Shown in pieces: positions 51,301 to 63,376 of a stretch of DNA of 64,000 bases. The notes beneath the pieces are model-generated. The model had not been told where the DNA came from and made no database searches. It was given only the letters and a program-made list of their open reading frames with translations. Source of the stretch: Chaetorhynchus papuensis. Taxonomy: Eukaryota > Chordata > Aves > Passeriformes > Rhipiduridae. The translations under genes and the position numbers were made by a program. The stretch's first letter is position 1, and each line of letters begins with the position of its first letter. The stretch spans positions 369,404-433,403 of the forward strand of contig VWYX01000726.1 of assembly GCA_013396525.1 (NCBI GenBank), given 5' to 3'.

Positions 51301-54300
51301 ATAAAAGTCCCCCTTCTCCTTGGCTCTTTTCAGAAATAGCATTTACTCACAGAGGACATGCAACAGCAGGTTTAGGTTGCTTTCCACAGTAGAAAAGAGA
51401 TCTTTTCCAACATATTTCTTTCAGTTACCTGCAGTCACAGAAATGCATTGATCCCTTTGGCTGGAGAGGGGACCCACAGACAGATTTTCCACCTGTGTCA
51501 AGTGGCCCCACACCAGCACGGCCAGACCTTGCTGCTGCCCCTCCTCCCTGCAGAAGCAGCCTGTACATTGTGTCACCTCCCAAACAGCCTATCCTGCACC
51601 TAATCCTTACAATAACGAAAAAACAAAACAACAAAAACACCTTAAAAGTGGAAAATGAGCACAGAAGCCACCTTTTCTTAGTCTTTTCTAGACAGAGACT
51701 AAATGCTTCCCAAGGAAAATCAGAGAAAAGTCAGGAAGAGCTTTTGGTGGTAATGCTATTCTGATCTCTTGTAGCCTGAGTAACTGAAAGACACTAAGGA
51801 CACATTTTCAAGACTTTTAAAGAAAGATGTAATTATGGCACAAAGCTATATTGGCATCTTATAATCTTTCATTAAGTAATTCTGAATGCACTGTAAGGTG
51901 ACTTTAAATAGCACAGAGGTGTCTATTGGCATAATACAGAATACTAGTAAGTAACTCCCATGACAGAAAAGCCTATGTATTTGGGAAAGAACTGTGAAAG
52001 CAGTGAAAAACTTCACTTTCCTAAATTAACTCTGATCTCCAGATTTTGACACTGAATTTTTGAGTCATTATGTTTGAATAATATAAGGGGGTTGGTGTAT
52101 AATACACTCTTTTAGATTAGGTTTATCAAGTGTCTAATAAAGCAGGATGTTCATCTCTTTTGTCTTCTGGGTGAGGACTCTTTTATTACAGTGTAGTATC
52201 TTTTGTTTTAATGCTGCTCTGCAGTGGATTGCCAGCTCATTAATTTTTCTGCTATAACACCCAAATCCCTTTGCTGATCAGTGTGCTGAATGATTGATTC
52301 CCTGCTCCCAGACTAATTTTTTACATTGGACTGCATTTACCATCTGGTAGATAAATCATCCAAAACACTCAAATTCGGAGCCTGGTTTCAGTGATCCTCT
52401 TTGTTTGTTCAGTCAGCAGCAGGAATATCACTTGCAAATGTGGATGTTGTGTTCTCTCACCTGGATAACTGTTCCATATTGCAGACACAGGTTTTAACAA
52501 AGAGCATTGAGGTAACAATAAACCTCATTAACAAAAAAAAAAAAAAAAAGTAGGTATCTCTTCTTTGTGTTTTCTAGACAAAATTTTTGTCTAATTCCTA
52601 CCACAGCGACTTGTTTCTCACATGAAAAAGAGTATTTCTTCCAGCACAGAACCAATTTTGCACATTTCAAACACATTTAACTATTTTCACAAAGACATCC
52701 TTTGTAATTGTAAACACCTGCACAAGTGAAGAAAAGGACATCCTTTGCAGTAAAAACAGAGAAGAAATACAATGAAATAAATTGCCTTCCCAACCCATGT
52801 TTAATACGAGAAAACAATTCTATAACCTCAACGGGAGCCTGGCTGGTTTATTTTCACTTTTATAACCCTGATATGATACTTCCATAAAATTATGCTTCCA
52901 ATCACGACAGTGAAAAAGAACTCTGCCTCACAGAACTGTCTCGGAAAAATTGTGGGAGAGGTGAAGGATGAAGAGAAAGCTGCGGGAGAGACGCGGTGCT
53001 TCGGGGAAAGAGCCGTTCGTCTGCCCACTGCACGTGGCGATGCTGCTCGGGGAGGGGGCAGGCCATCCCTTTCTTCAGTCTAAGGATTTTTTGCTGCTCT
53101 TTGCTGCCCTGGAGAACCCATTTGGCACAACACACTGACCTCTGTCTCTCACAGAGGGATCAGGCAGAGGCAGCACACAATCAGAGTCAATACTAATTAG
53201 CAAAATGTAAACATTTCATTAGATCAATGCTTCCCTAGATTTTTAAAGCAACGAACTTCTACCCAGCCACAATTTTTTAACAAACTTTCTATGGAAATAA
53301 CTGTTGAAAGCAGTGTTTTATCTGTCTCCACCAATCAGCTAAAGACTTTATAACTTGTTCATGTGTTTTATGGACACCCTTAAGGATTAAAACTTGTATT
53401 TTCAAAAGCACTCATTCATTTTGAATGCCTAGACTATTCTGGACATTTTCTGCACATGCACAAACACCCTTAACTATCCTCTGTCTCAAGCTTTTGTGTT
53501 GCTTTTGTTAAGATTCTTGTTCAGTTTAAAATTTTAGAGGACATATAGCCACTTCTGCAAATAATGTTTATCCAAACACTCATTCTTTGCAGTCACATAT
53601 GAAGTGTCTCTGAATAGGAAAGAAAGCAAGCAAAACTCTTGTGAGGTACAACAAACTCCTCCATACACTTCAGGCTTAAGGAACAGGACACTTTGTCACC
53701 CACTGCTGAAATATGTGTGGTTGTGGGAGGTTTTCTACAGCCACAGAGAAGCAGATGTGACAGCTTGTTTCCATGGGGGGCTGTGTCCCTCCTGCCCTCA
53801 CCGCCTGCAGTGCTCTCACCAGTTAATAACTGGGGCCGGTTAAAATGCTCCCTAAAGCAGAGTTTTTTTCTCAGCCACAGGTGAACACTGACATGTGTCC
53901 GACTCCTGAAGCTGGGTAGAAATGTGTCAGTCTGGGAAACAGTCAGGACTGGAGCTGGGATAAAGCAATCGGAGCCCCTAAAGACGTGCATTCTGTGTTC
54001 ACCTCAAACACACTGTGGTGATAGAGGGTAGATTAACCAGAGTTTGCACAGATCCAACTCTCTGGCTTGCCTGCCCACCCCCATTCACCCCATCTGCTTC
54101 CACATGGATCCCAGGAGACTGGTGTGAGGCACAGGAGATGCCCCAGGGCCTTTTCTTGAGGAACACGGCTGTTGCCTGTCAGCAAGCCAGGCAACTGGAA
54201 TGAGGCTGCCTACAGCTTTGCAGCCAGGCAGAGCCAGATTTCAGGAGGTTTTGGCCTCCAGACAAGAACTAAGAAGAACCATTTCATGTCCTGAACACCC

Positions 54301-57300
54301 GTTTTTCTGTTTGTCGATATTGTACCTGTTCTCTTCTTTGGCTGCACCCCAGGGGATGGGTCTATGCAAAAGTACAGAGAGTTTTGCACTTATTTCAGAT
54401 ACATAGGAGCACACTGAGGTCTCAGCCTGGTAGAAAAAGGTGGAAAGGACCCAGCAGCTACCAAGAAAAGTCACTTCAGAAAAATTACTGACAGTTTTTT
54501 CTTGTTCCAGATTTTCTTCCCTTTAATTTTTACATGTTTTCCTGCTGGTCTTAATTAACACTCTTTTTGAACCGTGGATGAGGATCGTGTGAGCTTGAAC
54601 ATGGTTATACAATGTGGGTGTTTCAAGACTGTAACTGCAACTAAATTTATTTTTATAATACGAAATCAAAAGAGAGGTATTACAAGGGTTTAATTTTATT
54701 CTAAACCAGATCCTTTAAACACTGTTACTGTAACACATAATCTATTATCAGAAAAGTCCTGCCTTTCCAGTCCTTAGAAATTGTCTACTATAATGAGAAT
54801 TTAAATTATCCTAAAATAAATCCCGATTTGCTAGTCAAACACTGCTTCCTCACAAACTGCACTATGACCAATGAGACAGTTTTAGAGCAACTTAAAAGAA
54901 ATTGAACACTGATATCAGTGTAACATTAAATTGCTCTCCTAAACGGAGAAATTCACATCAATAGATATGCAAATACATGCAGAAACGGATCTTTCTACCA
55001 GCTCCCAGCCAGCCAGGTCTGGGGATATAACCCAGAGAGAACAGGAGACTTCCAGGTACTCTTCTAGCCAAGACTTTCACTGGCATCTTGCTCCACAGAA
55101 CACAGAAGTTCCCTGGCAAGAATCATGAAGAGAAAAAAAGACCTGGAAATTTTTCTTTTTTATAATAAACAAACAAATAAATAGTAGAACATATGACCCA
55201 CAAATCCCAGATACTTAAAGGCTCCACTAATGGCACCACTAGATACTGTCCTAATAGTACAAGATTAAATAATTCTGCTTTCACATCCCCTTGCAGCCAT
55301 CTGTGAACTAAATTAGAACCAAAGATACATTGTAGCTGTTCATCAAGACAAATAAATAGATTTCAGGTTCTCCAGGAAACTTTAATTTCATCAGATCACA
55401 GTTTTGACTGCTGAACTTACTCCTAATCAAATTTTTTCGGTAACTTCTTATCCTTTTGTGGAAGAAAAATATCATGCAAAGAAGAACCATTTTGCCAAGA
55501 AATGGTTTCATAAAATAAAATTTATTGTCAACTGATTTAGTGAAAAAAGCTCTTTCCTACACACTTAGGAGTTCTGCAAAATACAGCTCCACTCTCTCAC
55601 ACTTTCTCTTTTTCTTCCTCTATTTCTCCATATTTCTAAACTGTTAGAATTTCAAGATGAGCTAGGAATAAACTACAGCAATAAGAAGGAACTATTTAGT
55701 TTACAGCATAGTATTTAATTATCATTTTCTAATTATCTAAAGCTATTTTGGGGATAGAACAATTTTTTTAAAGAGTATTTCTATAGAGAATGTCCCTGGT
55801 CTTCGGTTCTACTGAGTATTACAGCCAGTTTAGAAAAACACAGGCTTCCACCTCCATGCCCACGTGTCCTCTATCTCCACTCTGGTTCCACAGCATCTGT
55901 AAAGACCTCTCGAGGAGGATGTGCAGGAGCCTCGAGTCAGAAGAATAGATCTTTTTTCAACATCCCTGGTGCTCAGCATTTTTCCTTCCACAAATGTTAC
56001 AGCTCCTGTTATCCTAGGAACTATTGCCACTGTCTGCTTTGTGGACACTTGCCAAAGTCTGACCACAGGCTGGAAAAGTCACAAGCGCTTTCAGTTGATG
56101 GATCAATGGTGGAATGTGATTATCTCTTTACAGAAAAAGAGTACAGCCTCCTGTCAATACCAGTGGGATTCTCTGCATTTGTACCTCTCTACCCAAAGTT
56201 CTTGGCCACAGCTTCTTTTTTTTTCCAAGTCCAAGTAAGTATTAACTCTCCCCTTTATCCAGTCTACTGTCACCTCTAGAAGAAGACTGACAAGTTATAA
56301 GTATAAAATACTGATCCCTACATCAACAGGAAGAAAGGACCAGACTTCTTGTTTTCGCCTTAGTAAGAATTATCAGAGAGATCTTGGTACAGAAAGAATG
56401 TTTCCTTAGCAGTATTTTCCACAACAAAGACAGATTCTTTTCTCCTCTTTTCAAAAAACCAATAAAGAAATTGGACTCAATCCAATCCCCTCAGTCAAGT
56501 CCCCATTACTCCATCACGCTACCAGTTCCCACTAGTGAAAATGATGGAGTGACACCTGTTACAAGATGATTTTCTGCTATTCTGACACTTTCAATTCTAC
56601 TTTAATTACCTTTTGGCTCTTTAATCAGCATAAGAATCCCTACTGCAAGGACATTTCATGTCTAGGCAATTACACTAAAGGGAAACAAATATGTGCATGC
56701 TACTGTCTGAGTTTTAATTTGTCTTTTTAATAATTTTTTTTTAGTTTTTACTTATAGTTGATTTATATTCATGCCTTATGATAGTTCCTCAAAGTGATAT
56801 GTAACCTGACTGAGTTTAGATCATTTACTTCAGAAGTTCGACTGGCACAAACACATATCACATTTTATTTGGCTCAACTCTTATAATTCATTTACAGGAA
56901 CATAACTCATAATATCTTAGATAAAACAACCAGTTATTCTAGTCCCATCTAGATCAAGTGTATCTATGCAAACATAAAAAGACATGTAATTCCTAAAATA
57001 CGATAATTTACCTAAACCAGTATCTCTCTTCCATCCCTTCCTCTTAAGTTCTCACCAACATGGCTGCATATCTTTAGCACAAACTGTTTTTGCCCTGTGT
57101 AACTTAGAATGATATACCAAACAAAACCCCTCATCCACTTAATTTGAGTAAAAAGAACAAAGGGTATGTCTGTTCTGGCTGATAAGCACAGATGAAAGCC
57201 AGTCTTGAGGCCACATCTCATTCTGGTTCAGAGAGTCCCCACTGAGCCCAGGCAGAAACCACGGCTGAGCTCCAGAGACCAGCAGTGCCTGAGGTTTATA

Positions 57301-60300
57301 TCCTCCAAAATCTACGTTTGCATCTGCCGCGTGGGCTGGGCCAAGGGAGCTACATGCTTGTGTTCACTCTCCCTTGTTACAGCAGGGACAGCCTGGATCC
57401 AAGCTTCAGACAATGCTATAGTTTGGAGTGAGAAAGAGGGCACATAAAAATAATTTTGGCCAACTCACTAATAAACTTAAGGCTTCATCTCAAGTGTGGA
57501 CATACCAGATGTGAGTAGCTTTAGACCCCATCTTATCCTAAGGAAAATCTGCTACAACAGCTCGTACACAACAGGTGTCCAACAATAGTAAGCCTAGAGG
57601 ATCCCTTCCACAGGATCTGGAGGACAGACGTGAAGGCATCTAAGAAAGTAATGGAAACAAATGCACCATTTTTGCGTTTAAACAGGATCTCATCTTGCTC
57701 ATTCAATCCTCAATAAGCTATCCTGAAACAACTTTATCTTTACTCAGTTCCCTTAGAGAGATGTTAAGAAAAGCAGGGGTAGCACACAGTCTGTGGGACT
57801 CATAGGTGGTGCATAGAATCGCCCCTAGCAAGCCTATTTTATCACATGAGGGAACTGCACACTGAAAGGCTTACCAACACAAACATGTTCCTGTTAATTA
57901 AAATCCCAGGTGCACACATCCATACCAGTGCACTGGGCAATATCTCTCGTTGAGTCTGTGTACCCTCCACCAAAATCTGCAGCGTTCGGTCAGTTATGAC
58001 CAAACAGGTGACCGGAGCGTATCTCACACCGGAGATTCAACCGGACTGAAACTGAAGTTGACAGTGCCAAGGCACAGATTGTACCTCTGGAGAGCACCAT
58101 AGGATTAAGAGCTCAGGAAGTAACTACACGTTGTACTTACCTTTACACAGGGGATGCTCAATAACCCCCTGCAGTTCACAGCCCTTACTAAGCTGAGCCT
58201 GAGCACAGCAGCAAGCATCCCAACACTGGTTCACGGACAGTCAGGGAGTATCGAGAATGTTACAGAAGAGGACTACAGGTAGCTCTGGGAATAATTAAAC
58301 ATCTCCAAAACACCAGCCTAGGACCCTCTTCTCCAGAAAGGAATGCCTGTTTTGTTTTTACCCCATTCTGGGTAAGACGGGGTTATTTTATTTCATTAGC
58401 TTAGCAAAGTATGGATTGACAGATGAACAAACACACAAGTCCACATTATCAATTAACTCGAGATACATCTTAATTGTCTGTTTCCTGCTCTAATCCCTTT
58501 ATCATATGTTCTTCCCCTGGCCAGGGATGATGCAATTATATCATAATTTAACAAAAGACCAAGCTGCAATGACTGTGCCAAAGGAGCAGAATCAAGACTG
58601 GAAAAGCCATGTTCATGTTGTCTGCCTGTGTCCTCCACCTTGCAGTGTTCTTTTGTTACAGCAAACTCTTTCTTAAGCAGCATATTCTGTAGCAATAAAG
58701 GAGAAGACTTCAGCATTTCTGAAAAGAAATAGCAGGTAGCTACATAATCTAATGATGATAAAATGTTACAAGCCCAGGAACCATTCTCAAGAAGTGCAAA
58801 AAACCTGTTAGGGCAGCAGGTCAGACTGATGCACGTATTAAACTTGCAAAATAGAAGAAGAAAGGAGAAGCATTTTGCTTCTTTGCATATGGAAAGCAAT
58901 TTAGAGAGTCCAGTCATTTGAAGTAGTAATAGTGTTCTCAAGTTTAACTTTCAGTATAAACAGCAAAGTATGTGGTAGCGGTCCACTGAGAAGGGTGCTA
59001 ATGCCAACATCTGGCCCCATGTGTAATTACAGGAAACGCATCTTTTTCAGGGACTAGCTCCTTCAGTAAAAGTTAATGAAGCTGTGCAAAGGTAAGTGAG
59101 GGGAAAATCTGACCCAGATATTGTGTGTTGATGTTAGTTCTTTCAAAATAAAGTTGAGTACTGAAACCCTGCCCTTTTGCATGAAACAGTTAACACACAG
59201 CAGAATCTGACTACTGCCTTTTAAAGGCAATTTTCCTTCCATATTTTTGGAGTTACCCTGAAAAGAGTGCCTGCCACAAGTATGTATATAGCACATACAT
59301 TTGCTTTTGCCTATTTTTAGTAGAACTGAATCGTGCTGAATGCCTTCAATATAGCACACAGTTTTCTAATTCCAGGCTAGGAAGCCCTCTTTCTGTGACT
59401 GTTTCTAAATAATGATATCCCTGTGTTCCACATCATCTTAGAAACTTCCTCATAGATTTCAGCAGCCCTCCATATTTAATCTCGCTGATTTATGCTCATG
59501 CCATGGTCTAATGACCCACATGTCTCCGATGGGTAAGCCGCTAACGCCAGTGACACATTAACCTATTAACCTCTCTTTAAAAATAACCATCGTATTCGTA
59601 CAAATAGAACGAAAAGTCAGGCAGCAGCAGAAAAACAGAAGCGTTGTGGTATCACACAGTAACCCAGTGTATATCTGAACTGGGTAAAATGAAGAAAAGA
59701 GGAGCATTTCAAGAATGTGTAGCAGATTTATTATATTGCAAGACCATTTTGCCACAGTTTGCCGGTCTGCGAATTTGATAGCCTGCTTTAGCAGCATTAT
59801 CCATATTGTAAAATGTAATTGGGAGGAAGATCACTCTTCCGTTCACTCATTTCTTGAAATCTGTTGTACAGTTTAGGGACCTTACCCTGGAAGGTACTGA
59901 GAGTTCCTTCCAACGTGTAAATTGCCTCCCAATCCCGCTGAAGACAATGGGAGCGGGGGGCTCTGCGCACAGGGCGAGAAACCTTCATCACCTTGGAGAA
60001 GGCACTTTGCACAGCTGTCGCTGGCGATTCGTTCTGTGGAATAAACCTATCATTTTAAAAGGCAGGAAGAGGTATGCACAGCCATTTTTCAGAGGAAAAA
60101 AAAACCAACCTTTTCTAAATAGTAGTTTTGGAAGGCAAACAAATCTTTCTAAAAACCTGTAAACTTTATATTGTATGTATTTACTTTGTTCTACTTTAAA
60201 ACCACCATATCCATTAAGATCTAAGAAAACGTGCTACTGTCATGCCTTATCAATCCATTCACGTTGTAAGCTTACAATACCAGCATATAATTACGTATAT

Positions 60301-60404
60301 TATGTATAAGCCACACAGCCAAAGCAGGAAAAAACGTAAAAAAGCTTATTCAGAGCGCATCACGGAGTATTTTTGCTGCCTACACCTCATCCAGAGTCAA
60401 TCTA
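48372..60404. other. Unique intronic sequence nearest the TMEFF1 promoter
   Basis: About 12 kb without a recognised exon or dispersed repeat. A GC-richer patch at about 49690-50430 and another at about 52940-53170 have scattered CpG. An A run sits at 52531-52548. The longest frame, 162 codons at 58453-58941 on the minus strand, has its first ATG eight codons in, is Cys/Leu/Ser-rich and matches no family I know. It is most likely chance. Confidence 0.5.
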
Positions 60405-60925
60405 TACAGCAGCCGGCAGAAGGACGGGCGGAGAGGCAACCCCGGGTCTGGGCTGCTCACAGCAAGCGTGAGACCCAAGAAACAGCCCGTGTGAGCCGTC
60501 AGGGGCTGCGCTCACGGCTGCCGCCCGGCTCGCACCCTCTGCTTGCGGCAGGACGGGCACGGGGCAGCGGGAGGGAGGACGGCGGAGGAGGGGACGGGAT
60601 GCGGGCAGCCCCGGGGCGGCGGGCGCGCACCTGCCGGCACCGCGGCGGGGGGCAGCGGGGAGCAACAAAAGCCGAGCGGCAAAGCCCTTCCCGTCAGCGC
60701 GGAGACCTTGGAAAGGGGGCTCCCCGCGCCCCGGAGAGGGGTATCTCCAAGTCGGCCGGCTCGCCGCACCCGCGGCCGGGGCGGGCGCCGCTCCTTTGTT
60801 TTCCGCCGCCCGCAGCGCCGCGCCGGGCCGGGCCGGGCGGAGCAGGGGGCCGCGCTCAGCCCTCCCTCCACGTGCACGCGTGGGCTGCCCGCAGGGGTGG
60901 GCGCGGGGCGGGAGCCGGCGGGGCA

Positions 60926-60931
60926 TTACCT
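60926..60931 (-). other. TMEFF1: Splice donor of TMEFF1 exon 1
   Basis: Read on the minus strand the junction is TCAG|GTAAT, a good match to the vertebrate U2-type donor consensus. The exon's last base is 60930 and the intron GT is at 60929-60928. The junction falls directly after the Asn-Cys-Ser codons, where the family similarity stops. Beyond it the open frame continues into Pro/Ala-rich translation that does not resemble the family. Confidence 0.9.
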
Positions 60932-61113
60932 GAGCAGTTGATGCCTTTCCCCTTGCCGCCGCCCTGGCACTCGGAGCCGGGCAAGGGGTGAGAGGCGCGG
61001 CCGGCGGGCAGCGCGGAGAGGGCGAGCACCAGGAGGGCCGAGGTGTAGCAGAGCGCCAGCGGGGGTCCCGCCCGCAGGAGCGGCCGGGCGGCGGCCGGGC
61101 TCTCTCCCAGCAT
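60930..61113 (-). CDS. TMEFF1: TMEFF1 (tomoregulin-1) coding exon 1, partial gene
   Basis: This is the first coding exon of a single-pass membrane protein whose family has two follistatin/Kazal-like modules, an EGF-like module and a transmembrane helix, and modulates growth-factor signalling at the cell surface. Only the N-terminus is here: 61 codons plus one base. Residues 1-18 form a short basic n-region, 19-38 a hydrophobic core (LALCYTSALLVLALSALPAG), and a signal-peptidase site fits after GRA at about residue 40. The mature start ends in GGGKGKGINCS, closely matching mammalian TMEFF1 (GGKGKSINCS from memory), with an N-glycosylation sequon at N59. The exon ends TCA-G, then the donor GTAATG, in phase 1. 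That phase suits the Glu that follows in mammals. I chose the ATG at 61113 because it has G at -3 (gccATG) and gives a leader about as long as the human one. An in-frame ATG at 61176 has a weaker context and would add 21 residues. The remaining exons are not in this window. Confidence 0.93.
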
Positions 61114-61273
61114 GGCGAGGGGCGGCCGAGGAGCAGCGCCGGCGGCAGCGGGATGGCGGCGGCAGGCCCGCAGCATCAGCCGGAGCCCGCGGCGCCGCCC
61201 GGGCGGGACCCTCCTTTCTCCGCCGCGCCGGAGCGCACCTTCAGCATCCCCGCCGCAGCGGCCGCACGGACCC

Positions 61274-61276
<3 letters not shown>

Positions 61277-61303
<27 letters not shown>
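61277..61303. repeat. (GCC)9 triplet repeat
   Basis: Nine uninterrupted GCC units on the plus strand, equal to GGC in the TMEFF1 sense direction, lie 164 bp upstream of the start codon. A second, mixed run, (GCT)3(GCC)5, is at 61452-61475. Both lie in the CpG island. They are likely 5' UTR or promoter microsatellites that may vary in length. Confidence 0.85.
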
Positions 61304-61305
<2 letters not shown>

Positions 61306-61476
61306 GGCGCGGGCAGGGCTGTCCCCGCCGGTGCCGCGCTCGGTCCGCGTCCGTCCGCCCGCGGTGCTGCCTCGCCCCGGCCGCGCTCCTTTGTGCGCGG
61401 CGCCCGGCAGCGCCGCCGCTCCGCCTGCAACAAAGGGAGCGGAGCCGAGAGGCTGCTGCTGCCGCCGCCGCCGCCG

Positions 61477-61527
61477 CGGAGGGGGAGGAGGAGGAGGGAG
61501 AGAGAGAGAGAGAGAAGGGGGAGGAAG
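61477..61527. repeat. Polypurine run with (AG)8 in the promoter
   Basis: The run is almost pure purine on the plus strand: GGA-rich, then (AG)8 at 61499-61514, then G-rich. In the TMEFF1 sense direction it is a CT-rich promoter element of the kind that can be nuclease-sensitive and bind GAGA-type or pyrimidine-tract factors. Confidence 0.7.
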
Positions 61528-61529
61528 CA

Positions 61530-61535
61530 CACGTG
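61530..61535. promoter_or_regulatory. E-box CACGTG in the CpG island
   Basis: A perfect palindromic CACGTG lies about 415 bp upstream of the TMEFF1 start codon, just beside the polypurine run. bHLH-ZIP factors such as USF and MYC/MAX bind this core. Its use here is inferred only from position. Confidence 0.4.
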
Positions 61536-62327
61536 ATGGCAGCCCCCTCCCCCGGGACCGGAGGGGAGGTGAGGGGCTTCTCCTCGCTAGGCGGGCAGGG
61601 CGAGCGGCGGCGGCAGCGCCCGCCCTCACGGCGGGGCCGCCCCCGCGGGGAGCGGGTGCGGGGTCCCGGGGCGGCGCCGGGGCCGCAGCGGGCACAGGCG
61701 ACAGGCGTGCGGGGATAGCACCGATGGGTGAATGGAGCAGAGAGGGTCCCCAGGGTCGTCGAGGAAGGAGGACCGCTGGCACAGCGTTTGTCACTCTCCG
61801 GGATGGTTTTTTATTATTCACTAATAAGCCGGCGTGAGTGGGGTTGGGAAAGAAAGCAAATCTCTGCTATTGATTAATTGTAAGGGTTGCGTTTAATTTT
61901 TACTGAACGGAAGACCAGCACGTATAGCGGGAGCATTTGTACCAGTCCAAGTAAATTAATATGTTTACAGTGAAGGCAGTGAGTTTTGTAACTCTACTAT
62001 CTACATGTTTTCCAGTCCCTTACATGGAGACACTTCAGAGGTCAGAAGCACTGCACAGGTACAAGGTACCAGGCACGTATCTTGAGTGCAGATGCTCAGC
62101 ATGTATCTCTGTGGCTGAAAGCTTTGTGTAAATTGACAGCACAGTGACTGGGTTTTACATAGTGAAAACACAAGGCAATGCTTTACATTCAACGAGATTT
62201 TCTTCCTGTCTCAGTTGTCACATTTCATGCAAGTTTTTTAATCCACTGTGCAAACCATTTGTTTTTCAGGAACAAAAACTGCCTCTCTCCTTGATCTCTC
62301 TGCTGCTACGTGCCGCTGATGGGCTGT

Positions 62328-62393
62328 AAGGTGTAGAGCTTGTGTGAGGAGATCTGGCCTGCACTAAGGTATAGCTCTTGTGTGAGGAGACCT
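62328..62393. repeat. Imperfect 28-bp direct repeat, 38-bp period
   Basis: AAGGTGTAGAGCTTGTGTGAGGAGA at 62328-62352 recurs as AAGGTATAGCTCTTGTGTGAGGAGA at 62366-62390, with two differences over the quoted part. It is a small local duplication. Confidence 0.93.
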
Positions 62394-63360
62394 TCAAGTA
62401 GTTTGTTAACCAGAGCAGTCAAGAGCAAGGCCATAAATCCAGGAGTAAGCTTTGGAGAGGCACAGTGATCAGACACATAGAGTCAGGTTGCTGTCCATTT
62501 AAATACAGCAGTGAAGAAGTCCTGTATTGCTAAGACTGAGAGAGCAATTTCCTTTAGGCATAGGGGGTTCAGCACTGGCTGCCTCTGCTGAGTAAGTGTG
62601 AGAAGATGTGAGAAGACCTCTCCTCCTCCCCTCCTTAAGGTGGGGCACATTAACTCCCATGGAACTGGTTCTGATGAAACTGGGCTGCTGTGGTACACTG
62701 GCCAAGATGTTCAAAGCTCTCTAGGTTTATGTGCTGTTGTCTGCTCTGCTAAGCAGCAAAACCTTTGGGATCTTTGGGTCATGGCACTGGCACAGATGTT
62801 TTGAAGGTAATATTTTGCTGTTGTAGGAGCAAATGCTCCGTATAACTCCTTCAATAAACACATCTAGAGCCATCTTACACTAAATATGCTGTGTTCCTCT
62901 ACCTCTTGCTGAAGGGCTGGACCAGAACAGCCCTCATCTCAAACACATTCAAGACCAGTCCATACCCATATGTCCCCCTGCCATCCAGTGTTTCAGTTAG
63001 TCATTTCTCTTTCCCTTGCATTTAAATCTGTAATACATTTATAGGCAGTAGTCATAGCCACTCCTTGCTGGTCTAACCCATCAGTACATTTTATAAGTCT
63101 CCTGTAAGACAGAGCCTCAGGTTTTACTGCATTAGATAAAGTTTGGATTCAGCTTTCTTCAGCATAGCTGCAATTTGTAACAGCTTTTCACAAACTATTG
63201 CCAGTCTCTGCAATGGAGGTAGTCTCTCCTGGTTTCTTCCAAAATTACCTTTTCTAATACAGCCAATGCAAATTTTATATGGCCAAATCTCACTGGTGGT
63301 TCAGGTCATACTGTGAGTGACAAATACAGGCTACTCCTTGTATTTGTCATTTACAGTCCA

Positions 63361-63376
63361 TAATAATAATAATAAT
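63361..63376. repeat. (TAA)5 microsatellite
   Basis: Five TAA units and one extra base. A short simple repeat. Confidence 0.9.

Larger units (their letters stand above)
1..60929 (-). other. TMEFF1: TMEFF1 intron 1 (donor end present, acceptor outside the window)
   Basis: Everything left of the exon 1 donor is interpreted as intron 1. I looked on the minus strand for an exon starting in phase 1 with the conserved Cys-rich follistatin/Kazal segment, and for later exons (EGF-like, transmembrane), and recognised none. The reading was by eye, so a short diverged exon could be missed. Long first introns are common in this family. Individual repeats and tracts are listed separately, and the rest is AT-rich unique sequence with no supported gene. 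Confidence 0.75.
60405..61720. promoter_or_regulatory. CpG island spanning the TMEFF1 promoter and exon 1
   Basis: About 1.3 kb of very GC-rich sequence, dense in CpG, stands out sharply from the AT-rich DNA on both sides. It covers the coding exon (60930-61113), the likely 5' UTR and promoter to its right, and about 500 bp of the start of intron 1. CpG islands of this kind usually mark unmethylated promoters with dispersed start sites. The long overlapping open frames here in several frames and on both strands are explained by the lack of AT-rich stop codons, so I do not call them genes. The edges are estimated by eye. Confidence 0.9.
61114..61760 (-). promoter_or_regulatory. TMEFF1: Putative TMEFF1 5' UTR and core promoter region
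   Basis: This stretch lies immediately upstream of the chosen ATG. I see no TATA box at a convincing distance. Instead it has GC boxes (for example around 61640-61650), an E-box CACGTG at 61530-61535, a polypurine run at 61477-61527 that reads CT-rich in the sense direction, and GGC triplet runs. That composition fits a TATA-less CpG-island promoter. The transcription start cannot be fixed from sequence. If it lies right of 61303, the (GGC)9 run is in the 5' UTR. The reading frame of the coding exon stays open upstream without a stop to about 61821, but the only ATGs I see in it are at 61176 and 61113. Confidence 0.6.

Noticed and set aside
58453..58941. 162-codon minus-strand open frame in the sense orientation of TMEFF1
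   Set aside because: It has no recognised domain, no clear splice sites and starts with a non-ATG codon. A frame this long is expected now and then in 60 kb of intron.
60242..61837. Long open frames on both strands in the CpG island (up to about 320 codons)
   Set aside because: GC-rich sequence has few stop codons. The frames are Pro/Ala/Arg/Gly-rich, overlap each other on both strands and lack family similarity. Only the 61-codon TMEFF1 segment with a splice donor is supported.
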